The notes under the pieces were generated by a model, which saw nothing but the letters and a program-made list of their open reading frames with translations, was not told where the DNA came from and did no database searches. From Lysobacterales bacterium (GTDB lineage: Bacteria; Pseudomonadota; Gammaproteobacteria; Xanthomonadales; Xanthomonadaceae): a DNA stretch of 64,000 nt. The DNA is taken from positions 744,001 to 808,000 of the forward strand of contig JADKCY010000002.1 in NCBI GenBank assembly GCA_016718605.1. Direction: 5' to 3'. The first letter of the stretch is position 1, and each line of letters opens with the position of its first letter. Below are positions 27,173 through 36,722 of the stretch, piece by piece. A program made the translations under genes and the position numbers.

Positions 27173-29173
27173 GTGGAGAATGCCTTGGCGCACCATAGAG
27201 ATTTTCGATCCGAATCTATCCCGCACGTTTTTCCCGGCATTGCCCGCGTCTTGATTGGGCTAGTGGCGATTGTGTTGATGCCATTTGCATTTTCGCAACA
27301 GTCAATCCCAGGCAGCGAGATTCAGCCCGGACACAGCGGCGGCTGGTACAACCCTTCGAGGCCGGGTGAGGGCTGGGTTCTGGAAGTCACTACACCGCAA
27401 AACGCCACGCTGTATTGGTACACCTTCGAAAACGGCAAGCCGCTGTGGATGGTGGGCAACGGCAGCATGGTCACTGAACAAGGTCGGCAGCTTCTGCGAT
27501 TCAACAACTGGCGCGTGCGCGGCCCGCAGTTCGGCGCCGCCTTCGATCCCGATGCGCTTGAGTATCAACTCGACTCGCAAATAGCGGTCTGGTTCGATGA
27601 TTGCAGTCGCGGTGGCCTGAGTTATCGCGGTCGCCTGTACCCAATTCAGCGCCTCAGCGGTTTGCTCGGCTTAGCGTGTGGAAGCACTGCCGCTGAAAAT
27701 ACCCCGGTCTACGCGTATCAGAGCGGTAGTTGGTACGACCCCAGCCACGATGGCGAGGGCTATTCACTGCATTGGTGGGCACCTGATCAGGCGCTGGTGA
27801 CTTGGTACACGTATTCACCCGATGGCAGTGGCGATCCTGTCTGGATCGTCGGTGCGGGTCATCGCGAAGGCAATCGCGTGGTGTTTCCCGAACTGTTCAC
27901 CGCGAGCGGCGCGCAATTTGGCAGCGCCTTTGATCCCGATGATGTGCAGATCGCGCCATGGGGGCGACTGGAATTCACACTGGGCTGTGAAACGGGTACG
28001 GCAACGTACGAGGGACCTGTCGCCTACGGGTCCGGGGAACGTCAACTTCAACAGATCAGTTCGCCAACCGGCCTCGAGTGTTCGCCCGCGCTTGGCGAGG
28101 TATTCGATGTGGACTTCCAGTCCTGGGATATTCCTCTCGCACAACGCACCGCCTTGATCGCGGTGACTGACGAGGGCAAAGCGTTTGCGGTGGATTCAAG
28201 CCAACGCCTGATTCGCATGGACGTCACGAACCGTGAGCCCGAGGTGCTCAGCGACCAACCGGTCGGAAGCATCGTAGGCGTCTCGCCCGACGGCCAGCAG
28301 GTTCTGGTCAATTCCCCGATTGATGTCGATCCGAGCAAGAGCAGAAAACCAGTGCTGTGGTCCGCATCGACTGGCGTGCGGGTGCTCGATCTGCCCTTTG
28401 CCAACACTCAGGCCACCGTCACATCTGACGACTTCTCCACCTTCGCAGGCTATGTATATGCGCCAGACAACACGCGGCGCTTCTGGTACTACTCTGACCT
28501 CACCGGTGGCGTCGAATTGCTCAATGTCGAAAGTGCGCTCACCGCCGTGTCGAACGACGCCTCCATCGTGTACTGGAGCAAATTGGTTCCCTACAGTTTT
28601 GCTTCGGGTGGTGGATCGGTTTACACAGGCTACCGTTGGCAATTCCCATATCAGCGGCCCTACCAGATGTACGACGACGCTCAGATCGCACTGGGTCCCG
28701 TACTGGTTTGCGCCAACAACTGCGCGACCACATTCGGGGTTGGCCAGGCGGATGATCGTGGCGCGCCGCCATTTATCGGCGAAGTATGGCGTGGCCGGAA
28801 CGGCAAGTTCGACCGCTATCTGGGTTCACCACCCGATCTTGACGCCACCGGAGCCAATCGAGGACGCCTGTATCCAAACGACGTTACGACCAGCGGATCA
28901 CTGCTGGTCGGCAATTACTTCGGCCACCTGGATACAAACTACAGCAATTTCCTGACTTTTCTGTGGACCCAAGAAACCGGCACCGTGTCGCTTTATGCTG
29001 AACTTCGCGAACTCGGTTTGATCGACGATGACTGGGCCTATTTTTCGGTTGGCAAACTCTCGCTATCGCCATCCGGGAACCATCTCCTGATCTACGGCGC
29101 TGGCCGCGAAACCGACACAAATGGCAACCCAGTGCGGTATCGGGAAGGTGTGGTCACGTTACGCCGGCGTTGA
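27173..29173 (+). CDS. Large secreted protein with duplicated GWYNP/GSWYDP domain and propeller-like C-terminus
   Basis: A 666-residue protein with an N-terminal signal sequence (hydrophobic part RVLIGLVAIVLMPFAFS, about 25-41). Two related domains follow: the first at about 56-170 (GGWYNPSRPGEGW, Cys143 and Cys169), the second at about 185-303 (GSWYDPSHDGEGY, Cys272 and Cys303). Each has a WYTY/WYTF strand, a W-hV-G-G turn and a closing FGxAFDPD segment, with a Cys pair that probably forms a disulfide in the periplasm. Residues from about 310 show weak beta-propeller blades (VTDEGKAFAVDSSQRLIRM, GVSPDGQQVLVN). Domains of this style are frequent in Lysobacterales secreted proteins; the function is unknown. 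The start is a GTG and may be a few codons off. Confidence 0.8.
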   Translation: MENALAHHRDFRSESIPHVFPGIARVLIGLVAIVLMPFAFSQQSIPGSEIQPGHSGGWYNPSRPGEGWVLEVTTPQNATLYWYTFENGKPLWMVGNGSMVTEQGRQLLRFNNWRVRGPQFGAAFDPDALEYQLDSQIAVWFDDCSRGGLSYRGRLYPIQRLSGLLGLACGSTAAENTPVYAYQSGSWYDPSHDGEGYSLHWWAPDQALVTWYTYSPDGSGDPVWIVGAGHREGNRVVFPELFTASGAQFGSAFDPDDVQIAPWGRLEFTLGCETGTATYEGPVAYGSGERQLQQISSPTGLECSPALGEVFDVDFQSWDIPLAQRTALIAVTDEGKAFAVDSSQRLIRMDVTNREPEVLSDQPVGSIVGVSPDGQQVLVNSPIDVDPSKSRKPVLWSASTGVRVLDLPFANTQATVTSDDFSTFAGYVYAPDNTRRFWYYSDLTGGVELLNVESALTAVSNDASIVYWSKLVPYSFASGGGSVYTGYRWQFPYQRPYQMYDDAQIALGPVLVCANNCATTFGVGQADDRGAPPFIGEVWRGRNGKFDRYLGSPPDLDATGANRGRLYPNDVTTSGSLLVGNYFGHLDTNYSNFLTFLWTQETGTVSLYAELRELGLIDDDWAYFSVGKLSLSPSGNHLLIYGAGRETDTNGNPVRYREGVVTLRRR

Positions 29174-29229
29174 TGCACCCGGCAGATCGCTCCCGGACAT
29201 CGCTGCCACTTCTCTTCAATCAAAGCGAC

Positions 29230-31107
29230 TCACCGCCTTGCCTTCACGATCGACGTCAGCCAATCGCGGCTGCCGTCGATGCGCTGCAGGTGGGGGTAGC
29301 GCAGGCCGTCGTGGTAGTTGATCTGGACGTGGCGGTAGTGGTCGTCCTGGCGCAGCAGTAGGTCGATGGGCTGGCGATCCTGCTGGGCTTGGAGGATGGC
29401 GCGTTCGAGTCGGGAGGCGCTGTAGGCGCGACCGTTGACGGCGACGACCTGCGTGTCCTTGGCGAGACCGGCGACGAAGGCAGGGCTTTGCCAGACCACA
29501 CTGCTGATCAGGCCTTCGTCGTCCAGACTGAGGCCCAGGGAGTAGCTGTAGTCATCGTAGCCACCGGCCGATTCGGCGTCCTCGATGGCAAGGTTGGGCT
29601 GCTCGTTATAGATGATGCGCCAGCCTGCCTTTTCGAGTCCGTCCAATGGGGCGTCGACGGCATCGAGGCGCGATTCGATGAAGGCACGCCAGTCGCCGGG
29701 TTGTACGGCCTGCAAGGCCGCGAACACATCGTCTTCAGTGAACTGGAAAACCCGTGTACTGCTGTCGCCACCGGCGTAGAACGCCTTTGCCACGTCGTCC
29801 AGCGAGCGCCTGCCCTTGGACAGCTGACGGATCTCCGCATCGACGGCCAGCCACAGCAGGCTGCCCTCGGCGTAGAAATCGAAGCCGCGCTGCCAGTCGC
29901 CCCACGCCTGCGGCAGATCGTTGAAGTCGACGATGCCCTGATGCACGGTGTCATGCAGCGAGCGCCATTGGCGTCCTTTTCGGGTCTCGTAGTTCGCCAC
30001 CGTCTGGGCCATCACTTCCTGCGCCTGTTCCGGTGTCCACAAGCCGGAACGCGCGGCCAGCACCACAGCCCAATATTGGGTCTGGCCCTCGTAGACCCAC
30101 AACAGGCCATTGCGCATCGGTGTGTTGTAGTGCGGTGTGAAGGTGCCCACCGGACGGCGGTACTTGCCGACCCAAGCATGCACGTACTCATGCGGCAGTA
30201 GATCGTTGTCGATGAAGGGACCTTCGCCACGCAGGTAGTCGGCGTAGGTGCCGTTTTCGCTCGATTGATGGTGCTCCAGACCGATGCCGCTGAAGGTATC
30301 GGACAAGGCCAACAGAAAGTCGTAGTGCGCAAAGGGCCGCGCGCCAAACACCGTATCGGCCTCTTTCACCAGGGCGCGATGCGCTTCCAGCATGGCCGCT
30401 GAGGCTTGCAGTTGCTCGGGCTCATCGGCCATCACGTTCAAGGCAACTGGCGCAGCGCTGATGTCGAGTTCGAAGCGCTGGAAATAGCGCCCGGCATAGA
30501 CTGGCGAATCGACCAGATCCACCAAGGCCTGCGGTGCAAAGTGCAATTCGCCGGCTTGGACAGATTGCAGCTTCAAGGCTGTGCCGTAGGACCAGTCTGT
30601 GGGCAAGCGAAGACGCGCCTCGACGCGAATGGCATCGGATGCGACATCCGCCGGATACAGCAGCACGCGATGCCACTGCATCGATAGCATGTCGTGCGTC
30701 ATCGCCACGCGACCCTGATCGGACGCCGTCGGCGAAAGGTAGTCGAACTCGATCTCCAGCGACCGCACACCGTCAGGCACGACAATGTCGAAACGATACA
30801 TGTCGGTGTCATCACGGGTCCAGGCTATGGACTGTCCCGCGGCGGAGATCCGCAGCCCCGCGATCTGATTGATCGGCCCGGTCGGCGCGTGATTGCCGGG
30901 AATCCAGCGCGGATACCACAACTGCTGCGGACCCGGCTGCACCGGCATCTGTAATCGCACATGCTGGATTCGTCGAGCCAGATCGCTGGCATCGACCTGC
31001 AACTGGATCAACGGACGATCGTCGGCGCGACTGGGGACCGCGACGAGGCAGGCAAAGCTCAAAGCGAGCGCGAGAGCAGCGCGCGGCAAGGGGGATATGG
31101 CGGGCAT
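29230..31107 (-). CDS. M61 family metallopeptidase with PDZ domain
   Basis: M61 enzymes are zinc aminopeptidases acting on glycyl and related N-termini. The 625-residue product has a signal peptide (PLPRAALALALSFACLVAVP) and so acts in the periplasm or outside. The zinc motif HEYVH is at 306-310, with the third ligand Glu340 in WVYEGQTQYW. A PDZ-like domain lies near 515-600 (EGLISSVVWQSPAFVAGLAK). The start at 31107 has GGAG upstream; an upstream in-frame ATG would add 12 residues. It is 32 bases after the aldehyde dehydrogenase and may be the last gene of the polyamine operon, though a metabolic link is not evident. Confidence 0.9.
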   Translation of the reverse strand: MPAISPLPRAALALALSFACLVAVPSRADDRPLIQLQVDASDLARRIQHVRLQMPVQPGPQQLWYPRWIPGNHAPTGPINQIAGLRISAAGQSIAWTRDDTDMYRFDIVVPDGVRSLEIEFDYLSPTASDQGRVAMTHDMLSMQWHRVLLYPADVASDAIRVEARLRLPTDWSYGTALKLQSVQAGELHFAPQALVDLVDSPVYAGRYFQRFELDISAAPVALNVMADEPEQLQASAAMLEAHRALVKEADTVFGARPFAHYDFLLALSDTFSGIGLEHHQSSENGTYADYLRGEGPFIDNDLLPHEYVHAWVGKYRRPVGTFTPHYNTPMRNGLLWVYEGQTQYWAVVLAARSGLWTPEQAQEVMAQTVANYETRKGRQWRSLHDTVHQGIVDFNDLPQAWGDWQRGFDFYAEGSLLWLAVDAEIRQLSKGRRSLDDVAKAFYAGGDSSTRVFQFTEDDVFAALQAVQPGDWRAFIESRLDAVDAPLDGLEKAGWRIIYNEQPNLAIEDAESAGGYDDYSYSLGLSLDDEGLISSVVWQSPAFVAGLAKDTQVVAVNGRAYSASRLERAILQAQQDRQPIDLLLRQDDHYRHVQINYHDGLRYPHLQRIDGSRDWLTSIVKARR

Positions 31108-31139
31108 GGGGAACTCCGGCGCGGTGCACATCGACACGG

Positions 31140-32501
31140 TCAATCGACGTAGACGGTTTTGATGTTAGTGAACTCATGAATGCCGTGACTGGCCAGCTCG
31201 CGTCCAAAACCGGATTGTTTGGTGCCGCCGAACGGCAGGCGCACATCACTGCGGACTAGTGAATTGACGAAGGTCGCACCGGCCTGGATGCCACGCGCAA
31301 ACACCTCACCGCGTTCGCGATCCGTGGTCCAGACGCTGGCACCCAATCCGAAACTGGTGTCATTGGCAACCCGCGCCGCATCGACCTCATCGCGGACCCG
31401 AATAATCGCAGCGGCTGGCCCGAACAACTCCTCGTGATAGGCCGCCATGCCGGGCGCAACTCGGTCCAGCAAGGTCGCTTGATAACCGGTCGGGGACGCA
31501 TGCGCTGCGCCTCCCATCAAGCAATGCGCGCCTGCAGCGATACTGCTCTGCACTTGGCGATGCACTTCATCGCGCAAGTCGGTGCGGGCCATCGGCGCCA
31601 GGGTGCTGAATTCGTCATCCGGATCGCCGATCTGCAAGGCACCAACCGCCTCGACAAAGCGTTCGACGAAGGCCTCGGCAATGGCATCGACGAGAATGAA
31701 ACGCTTTGCAGCGATGCAGGTTTGTCCGGCATTGCCGAAGCGCGAGGCCACGGCAATCTTGATCGCCGCGTCCAGATCGGCATCCTGCAACACCACAAAG
31801 GGATCACTACCGCCAAGTTCCATCACGCACTTCTTCAGATGTGCGCCTGCCGTGGCGGCCACCGACTTGCCCGCGCGTTCGCTGCCGGTCAGGGTTACCG
31901 CTTGAATCCGCGGATCACCGATCAAACTCGCCGTTTGCGCGTTGTCGATATGCAGGGAGGCAAACACACCCTCCGGCACACCAGCGACGCGCAAGACGGA
32001 CTCGATGGCATCGGCACAGCGCGGCACCGTGACGGCATGCTTCAACACGGCCACGTTGCCCGCCATCATCGTCGGCGCAAGGAAGCGGAACACTTGCCAG
32101 AACGGGAAGTTCCACGGCATCACCGCGAGCACGCAGCCGATCGGCATGTACTGCACGTAGCTGCGCCGCGCCTCGGTCGCAATCGGCTGATCCGCCAGAT
32201 AGCCGGACGCGTGCTCGGCGTAGTAATCGCAGGCACCCGCGCATTTGTCGATTTCGCCCAATGCCTCACGATGCAACTTACCCATTTCGGCGGTCATGAT
32301 TCGCGCCAGCGACTCGCGCTGCCGACGCAACTCGGCAGCTACCGCACGCACATGCTGGGAGCGCACGTCCAGGGGCAAGGCCGCCCACGCGGGAAACACC
32401 TGCACCGCCTTGGCCAAACGCGAATCGATCTGCGCTGCCGACATCATGTCGTAGCGATACTCGACCTGACCCGTCCATGGATTGCGAATCTCGATACTCA
32501 T
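31140..32501 (-). CDS. NAD(P)-dependent aldehyde dehydrogenase, succinate-semialdehyde type
   Basis: A 453-residue aldehyde dehydrogenase. The catalytic Cys262 is in FGNAGQTCIAAKR, the general base Glu228 in VMELGGSDPF, and Asn131 in MPWNFPFWQ. The cofactor lysine is Lys154 in AVLKHA. The motif pattern and length are like succinate-semialdehyde dehydrogenases (Sad/GabD). In this polyamine context it would oxidise succinate semialdehyde to succinate, or gamma-glutamyl-aminobutyraldehyde as PuuC does; the two cannot be separated by eye. It lies 31 bases downstream of potI. Confidence 0.9.
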   Translation of the reverse strand: MSIEIRNPWTGQVEYRYDMMSAAQIDSRLAKAVQVFPAWAALPLDVRSQHVRAVAAELRRQRESLARIMTAEMGKLHREALGEIDKCAGACDYYAEHASGYLADQPIATEARRSYVQYMPIGCVLAVMPWNFPFWQVFRFLAPTMMAGNVAVLKHAVTVPRCADAIESVLRVAGVPEGVFASLHIDNAQTASLIGDPRIQAVTLTGSERAGKSVAATAGAHLKKCVMELGGSDPFVVLQDADLDAAIKIAVASRFGNAGQTCIAAKRFILVDAIAEAFVERFVEAVGALQIGDPDDEFSTLAPMARTDLRDEVHRQVQSSIAAGAHCLMGGAAHASPTGYQATLLDRVAPGMAAYHEELFGPAAAIIRVRDEVDAARVANDTSFGLGASVWTTDRERGEVFARGIQAGATFVNSLVRSDVRLPFGGTKQSGFGRELASHGIHEFTNIKTVYVD

Positions 32502-32532
32502 CCCATCCTCACTGCCAGCAGGCTGCCATCGC

Positions 32533-33372
32533 TCAGTTGTCTTTTGCCGCCATCTGCATGTCGAGCTGCCGACGCTTGTCCTCGCGCGCCATCATCCACC
32601 ACGCAATAAACGCGGCCACTGCGACGACGGCAATCATCAAGGTGGCCAGTGCGTTGATCTTGGGACTCAAGCCCAGTCGCACCGAGGAAAACACCTTCAT
32701 CGGCAAGGTGGTCGAACTTGGCCCCGCGACGAAGCTCGAAATCACCACATCATCGAGCGACAGCGTGAAGGCGAGCAACCAGCCCGATACCAGCGCGGGT
32801 GCAATGATCGGCAAGGTGATGAGGAAAAACACCTTGATCCGATTGGCACCAAGATCCATCGCTGCCTCTTCCAATGAACGGTCCAACTCGGCCAGGCGCG
32901 ACGACACCACCACGGTCACAAACGCCAGCGTGAAGGTGACATGTGCAATCCAGATCGAGGCAATACCCTTGGGCGCAAACCCGATCAGATCGCCAAGCGC
33001 CACGAACATCAGCAAAATCGACAATCCGATGATCACTTCCGGCATCACCAGTGGTGCCGTGATCAGCGCACCAAACAAGGTTTTGCCAGGGAAGCGGCGC
33101 ATCCGTGTCATCGCCAACGCCGCCATGGTGCCAAGGACTACCGCAGCACTGGCAGTGAGGAAGGCAATTTTGATGCTGATCCATGCCGCTTCCAGCATCT
33201 GCCGGTCGCGCAGCAATGCGCCATACCACTTGAACGAGAATCCCGACCACACTGTGGCCAGACGCGACTCGTTGAACGAGTACACCATCAGGATCACGAC
33301 GGGCAGATACAGAAATGCGAAGCCCAAGCCGAGTACGGCCCAAGTCGTCCAACGACGCGGTGAGCTGCTCAT
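32533..33372 (-). CDS. potI: Putrescine/spermidine ABC transporter permease (PotI/PotC type)
   Basis: A 279-residue inner-membrane permease with six predicted helices. The first is AVLGLGFAFLYLPVVILMVYSF. The EAA loop reads EEAAMDLGANRIKVFFLITLP, the docking site for the ATPase. The order after potF, potG and potH shows it is the second permease of a polyamine importer. Its ATG overlaps the potH stop by four bases. Confidence 0.93.
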   Translation of the reverse strand: MSSSPRRWTTWAVLGLGFAFLYLPVVILMVYSFNESRLATVWSGFSFKWYGALLRDRQMLEAAWISIKIAFLTASAAVVLGTMAALAMTRMRRFPGKTLFGALITAPLVMPEVIIGLSILLMFVALGDLIGFAPKGIASIWIAHVTFTLAFVTVVVSSRLAELDRSLEEAAMDLGANRIKVFFLITLPIIAPALVSGWLLAFTLSLDDVVISSFVAGPSSTTLPMKVFSSVRLGLSPKINALATLMIAVVAVAAFIAWWMMAREDKRRQLDMQMAAKDN

Positions 33373-34280
33373 GTGAGTTTTCCTTCCATCTCGCGCTGCT
33401 GCACGCGGTTGAAGATCAGGATCGGAATCATCAACAGGATCAACATCACGATCGCCACCGCAGAGGCCGCTGGCCAGTCGCGGTTGTTGAAGAATTCACC
33501 CCACAAGACACGACCAATCATCAAGGTATCCGGACCACCCAGCAGTTCGGGAATCACGAACTCGCCAACCGCAGGGATCATGACCAACATGCAGCCTGCC
33601 ACAATGCCAGCGCGCGATAAGGGCAAGGTGATCTTGAAGAATGCCTGCCATGGCTTGGCCCCCAGATCGTAGGCGGCTTCAAGCAGACGGTGATCGTGTT
33701 TGACCAGATTGGTGTAGAGCGGCAGCACCATGAACGGCAGATAGCAATAGACGATGCCGATGTAGGCGGCAATCGGGGTGTGCAGGATCTTCAGCGGTTC
33801 ATCGATGATGCCCAGCCCCATCAACAAGTTGTTGATCAGACCATTGTTCTTGAGGATGCCGATCCACGCGTAGACGCGGATCAAGAACGAGGTCCATGAC
33901 GGCAGGATGACCAACATCAAGGCAATGTTTCGCGACGAAGGCGGCAGGCGCGCGATGACGTAGGCCATCGGGTAGGCCACCAGCAAGGCCAATAAGGTCG
34001 AAATACCCGCGATCTTGATGGAGCTGGCATAGGCCTCGACATACTGCGAATCCATCACCAAGGCGAGGTAATTGGAGAGGTTCAGCCGCAACATCACCGC
34101 ACTGTCGACGAACTCCAGCACCGGTGTGTAGGGCGGCATCGCAATCGCCAGGGTGCTGAAGGAAATCTTCAACACGATCAGGAATGGGATGGCGAAAAAC
34201 AGCAACAGCCAGACATACGGCACCGCAATCACACCCCAGCGAGGGTGCGGCAACCAGCGTTTGAGAAGGGGCGGGATCAT
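33369..34280 (-). CDS. potH: Putrescine/spermidine ABC transporter permease (PotH/PotB type)
   Basis: A 303-residue permease with six predicted helices, starting with a short cytoplasmic N-terminus and VIAVPYVWLLLFFAIPFLIV. The EAA motif is EAAYDLGAKPWQAFFKITLP. It pairs with potI to form the channel of the importer. It overlaps both neighbours by four bases (ATGA), so translation is coupled through potG-potH-potI. Confidence 0.94.
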   Translation of the reverse strand: MIPPLLKRWLPHPRWGVIAVPYVWLLLFFAIPFLIVLKISFSTLAIAMPPYTPVLEFVDSAVMLRLNLSNYLALVMDSQYVEAYASSIKIAGISTLLALLVAYPMAYVIARLPPSSRNIALMLVILPSWTSFLIRVYAWIGILKNNGLINNLLMGLGIIDEPLKILHTPIAAYIGIVYCYLPFMVLPLYTNLVKHDHRLLEAAYDLGAKPWQAFFKITLPLSRAGIVAGCMLVMIPAVGEFVIPELLGGPDTLMIGRVLWGEFFNNRDWPAASAVAIVMLILLMIPILIFNRVQQREMEGKLT

Positions 34281-35413
34281 GACGGCAGCACCACGCCGGA
34301 GTTCTCACCCCAACTGACCCAGACGGTGTCGTTCCAGGTCATGTCCTCACTGGCCCAACGCCGACGGTTGGCAAAATGCGCCATCACCTTGTAGCCGCTG
34401 GGCAGACGTACGTGATAGACCGAATGACTGCCGAAATAGGCGATGTCTTCGATGATTCCCTGCGCCTTGTTGTGCGCTTGGGCAGGCTCTTCTTTGCCGA
34501 TCGAAACTTTTTCAGGACGCACCGCAAAGTGCACCTGCTGACCTTCGTAGCCGGAAATGCCGTGACCGATGTAGATCGGGTGCTCAAGATGCTGCGAACG
34601 AATGGTGACGTAGTCCGCCATGTCTTCGTCCACTCGGCCTTCGATCATGTTGACCGAGCCGATGAACTCGGCGGCAAAGCGACTGGTCGGCTGCTCGTAG
34701 ATTTCGTCCGGTGTACCCACCTGCCGGATGTGCCCAGACTCCATCAGCGCGATGCGATGTGCCATGGTCATCGCTTCTTCCTGATCGTGGGTCACCATCA
34801 CGCAGGTCACACCCTGTTTTTCAATGATGTTGACCAGCTCCAGTTGCATCTGCGAGCGCAGTTTTTTGTCCAGGGCGCCCATCGGCTCGTCCAGTAACAG
34901 CAGCTTCGGACCTTTGGCCAGAGAGCGCGCCAACGCAACGCGCTGCTGTTGGCCACCGGACAATTGGTGCGGCTTGCGGCGCGCCAGCTTGCCCATCTGC
35001 ACCAGTCCCAGCATGTCTTCGACACGCGCGGCAATTTCCGCCTTGCCGAGGCCATCTTGTTTCAGACCGAAGGCGATGTTCTGCTCCACTGTCATGTGCG
35101 GAAACAGGGCATACGACTGGAACATCATGTTGATCGGGCGCTCGTAGGGCGGCAGCTCATTCATCAACTGGCCGTCGAGCAGAATCTTGCCCGCAGTGGG
35201 GCGTTCAAAGCCGCCGAGACAGCGCAGCAAGGTCGACTTGCCGCAGCCCGAACCACCCAACAAGGCAAAAATCTCGCCCTTGCGAATGCTCAGATTGGTG
35301 TCGTCAACCGCCACAAATCCGTCGAATTCCTTGCGCACGTCGACCAGCTTGAGATAGTCCTCCACCACCGGACGCGCACTTTCCTTGACACCATTCGCCA
35401 TCACCGCAGCCAT
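34277..35413 (-). CDS. potG: Putrescine/spermidine ABC transporter ATP-binding protein
   Basis: The 378-residue ATPase of the importer. Walker A is GGSGCGKST, the signature is LSGGQQQRVALARSL, and Walker B is LLLLDEPMGALD followed by the switch His in VTHDQEEAM. A C-terminal TOBE-type domain (about 290-378) with HFAVRPEKVSIGKEE is present, as in PotA/PotG. The ATG at 35413 with GGGGAG upstream is preferred over a GTG two codons earlier or an ATG four codons later. It is separated from potF by 75 bases that hold a strong hairpin. Confidence 0.94.
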   Translation of the reverse strand: MAAVMANGVKESARPVVEDYLKLVDVRKEFDGFVAVDDTNLSIRKGEIFALLGGSGCGKSTLLRCLGGFERPTAGKILLDGQLMNELPPYERPINMMFQSYALFPHMTVEQNIAFGLKQDGLGKAEIAARVEDMLGLVQMGKLARRKPHQLSGGQQQRVALARSLAKGPKLLLLDEPMGALDKKLRSQMQLELVNIIEKQGVTCVMVTHDQEEAMTMAHRIALMESGHIRQVGTPDEIYEQPTSRFAAEFIGSVNMIEGRVDEDMADYVTIRSQHLEHPIYIGHGISGYEGQQVHFAVRPEKVSIGKEEPAQAHNKAQGIIEDIAYFGSHSVYHVRLPSGYKVMAHFANRRRWASEDMTWNDTVWVSWGENSGVVLPS

Positions 35414-35452
35414 AACCACTCCCCGTCTGATCGCCGCGCCCCCGCGACACGA

Positions 35453-35482
35453 AAAGGGGCAGGCACCCCTGCCTGCCCCTTT
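35453..35482 (-). terminator. Strong hairpin between potF and potG, probable attenuator
   Basis: AAAGGGGCAGGCA and TGCCTGCCCCTTT form a perfect 13-bp stem with a 4-base loop. On the minus strand it is followed by a further T (CCCCTTTTCG). It lies 6 bases after the potF stop. Such a partial terminator would give more binding protein than membrane components, as described for other binding-protein operons. Confidence 0.7.
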
Positions 35483-35488
35483 GTTGAA

Positions 35489-36637
35489 TCATTTACCCGT
35501 TTTCAGCTCCGTCCATATCCGTGTGTACTGGCGATCCACGTCCGGCGGAATGATCGCGAAGGTGAACAGCTTGGCCTGCACTTCCGGCGGCGGGAAGATC
35601 GTCGTGTCATTGACGATCGTCTGATCCATCAACGGCCACGATGCCGGCAGCGCATTCGGGTAACTGATGTAGTTGGAGTTGTTGGCCATTACCTGCGGTT
35701 CGAGCATTTCGTTGATCCAGGCATACGCGGCGTCAAGGTTCTTGGCATCCTTGGGGATGGCCATGATATCGAACCACTGCGGCGCGCCTTCCTTTGGAAT
35801 GGCATAGCCGATGGTCACACCATTCTCGGCTTCCGCGGCGCGATCACGCGCCTGAATGACATCCCCCGACCAACCGACCACAAGGCAGGTATCGCCATTG
35901 GCCAGCGCGTCGATGTATTGCGAACTGTGGAAGTTGCTGACGTAGGGCCGAATGGTCTTCAGCAGGGCCGCCGCCTTGTCGATGATCGCCGGATCGGTAC
36001 TGTTGGGGTCTTCACCCATGTAGTTCAACGCAATCGGGATCAGCTCGGAAGGCGTGTCCAGCAAGGTCACGCCGCAGTCCTTCAACTTGCTGATGTTCTC
36101 CGGCTTGAAGACCAGATCCCAGCTGTTGGTGACGTCGGTTGATCCGAATGCAGCAGTCAGTTTCTCGACGTTGTAGCCAATGCCGGTCGTACCCCACATA
36201 TAGGGAATGCCGTACTGATTGCCGGGGTCCTGATTGGCGATGCGCGCCATCTGCACCGGATCGAGTTTGTCATAGTTCGGAATCTTGCTGCGATCCAGCG
36301 GCTGGAACACACCGGCCTGAATCTGACGACCAAAGAAGTTGATCGTCGGGACCACCACATCGTACCCACTGGAACCGGCAAGCAACTTGGTTTCCAGCAC
36401 TTCATTGCTGTCGAACACATCGTAGGTGACCTTGATTTTGGTCTTCCCTTCGAAATTCTGGATGGTGTCTTCAGCGATGTAATCCGACCAGTTATACACG
36501 TTGACGTTGGTCGGCGCGGTTGCGGCTGGCGCAGGCGCAGCGGTGCTTGTTTCAGCGGGCGCGGCGGTCTCGGGGGCTTTCTCGCCGCAAGCGGTCAGCG
36601 CACCCACAATCAAAACTCCCAACAAATGCTTCTTCAT
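35489..36637 (-). CDS. potF: Polyamine-binding lipoprotein of the ABC transporter
   Basis: A 382-residue substrate-binding protein of the PotD/PotF family. A short signal peptide ends in the lipobox LTAC (14-17), so it is a lipoprotein rather than a free periplasmic protein. An Ala/Pro/Thr-rich linker runs to about residue 42. The mature domain begins VNVYNWSDYIAEDTI; the Trp and Asp in NWSDYI are ligand-contact residues in the family. The region VGWSGDVIQARDRAAEAENG matches a second binding segment. The start at 36637 has GGGGAG upstream; a longer frame lacks a signal peptide. Putrescine is the likely ligand from context. Confidence 0.93.
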   Translation of the reverse strand: MKKHLLGVLIVGALTACGEKAPETAAPAETSTAAPAPAATAPTNVNVYNWSDYIAEDTIQNFEGKTKIKVTYDVFDSNEVLETKLLAGSSGYDVVVPTINFFGRQIQAGVFQPLDRSKIPNYDKLDPVQMARIANQDPGNQYGIPYMWGTTGIGYNVEKLTAAFGSTDVTNSWDLVFKPENISKLKDCGVTLLDTPSELIPIALNYMGEDPNSTDPAIIDKAAALLKTIRPYVSNFHSSQYIDALANGDTCLVVGWSGDVIQARDRAAEAENGVTIGYAIPKEGAPQWFDIMAIPKDAKNLDAAYAWINEMLEPQVMANNSNYISYPNALPASWPLMDQTIVNDTTIFPPPEVQAKLFTFAIIPPDVDRQYTRIWTELKTGK

Positions 36638-36722
36638 CTCTACTCCCCGAATAGTCGACCTTTGAAGGCCAGTTCGATCATACACAGCCGACGCGCCGCG
36701 ATGTGCGACCCATCGTTCTCCC

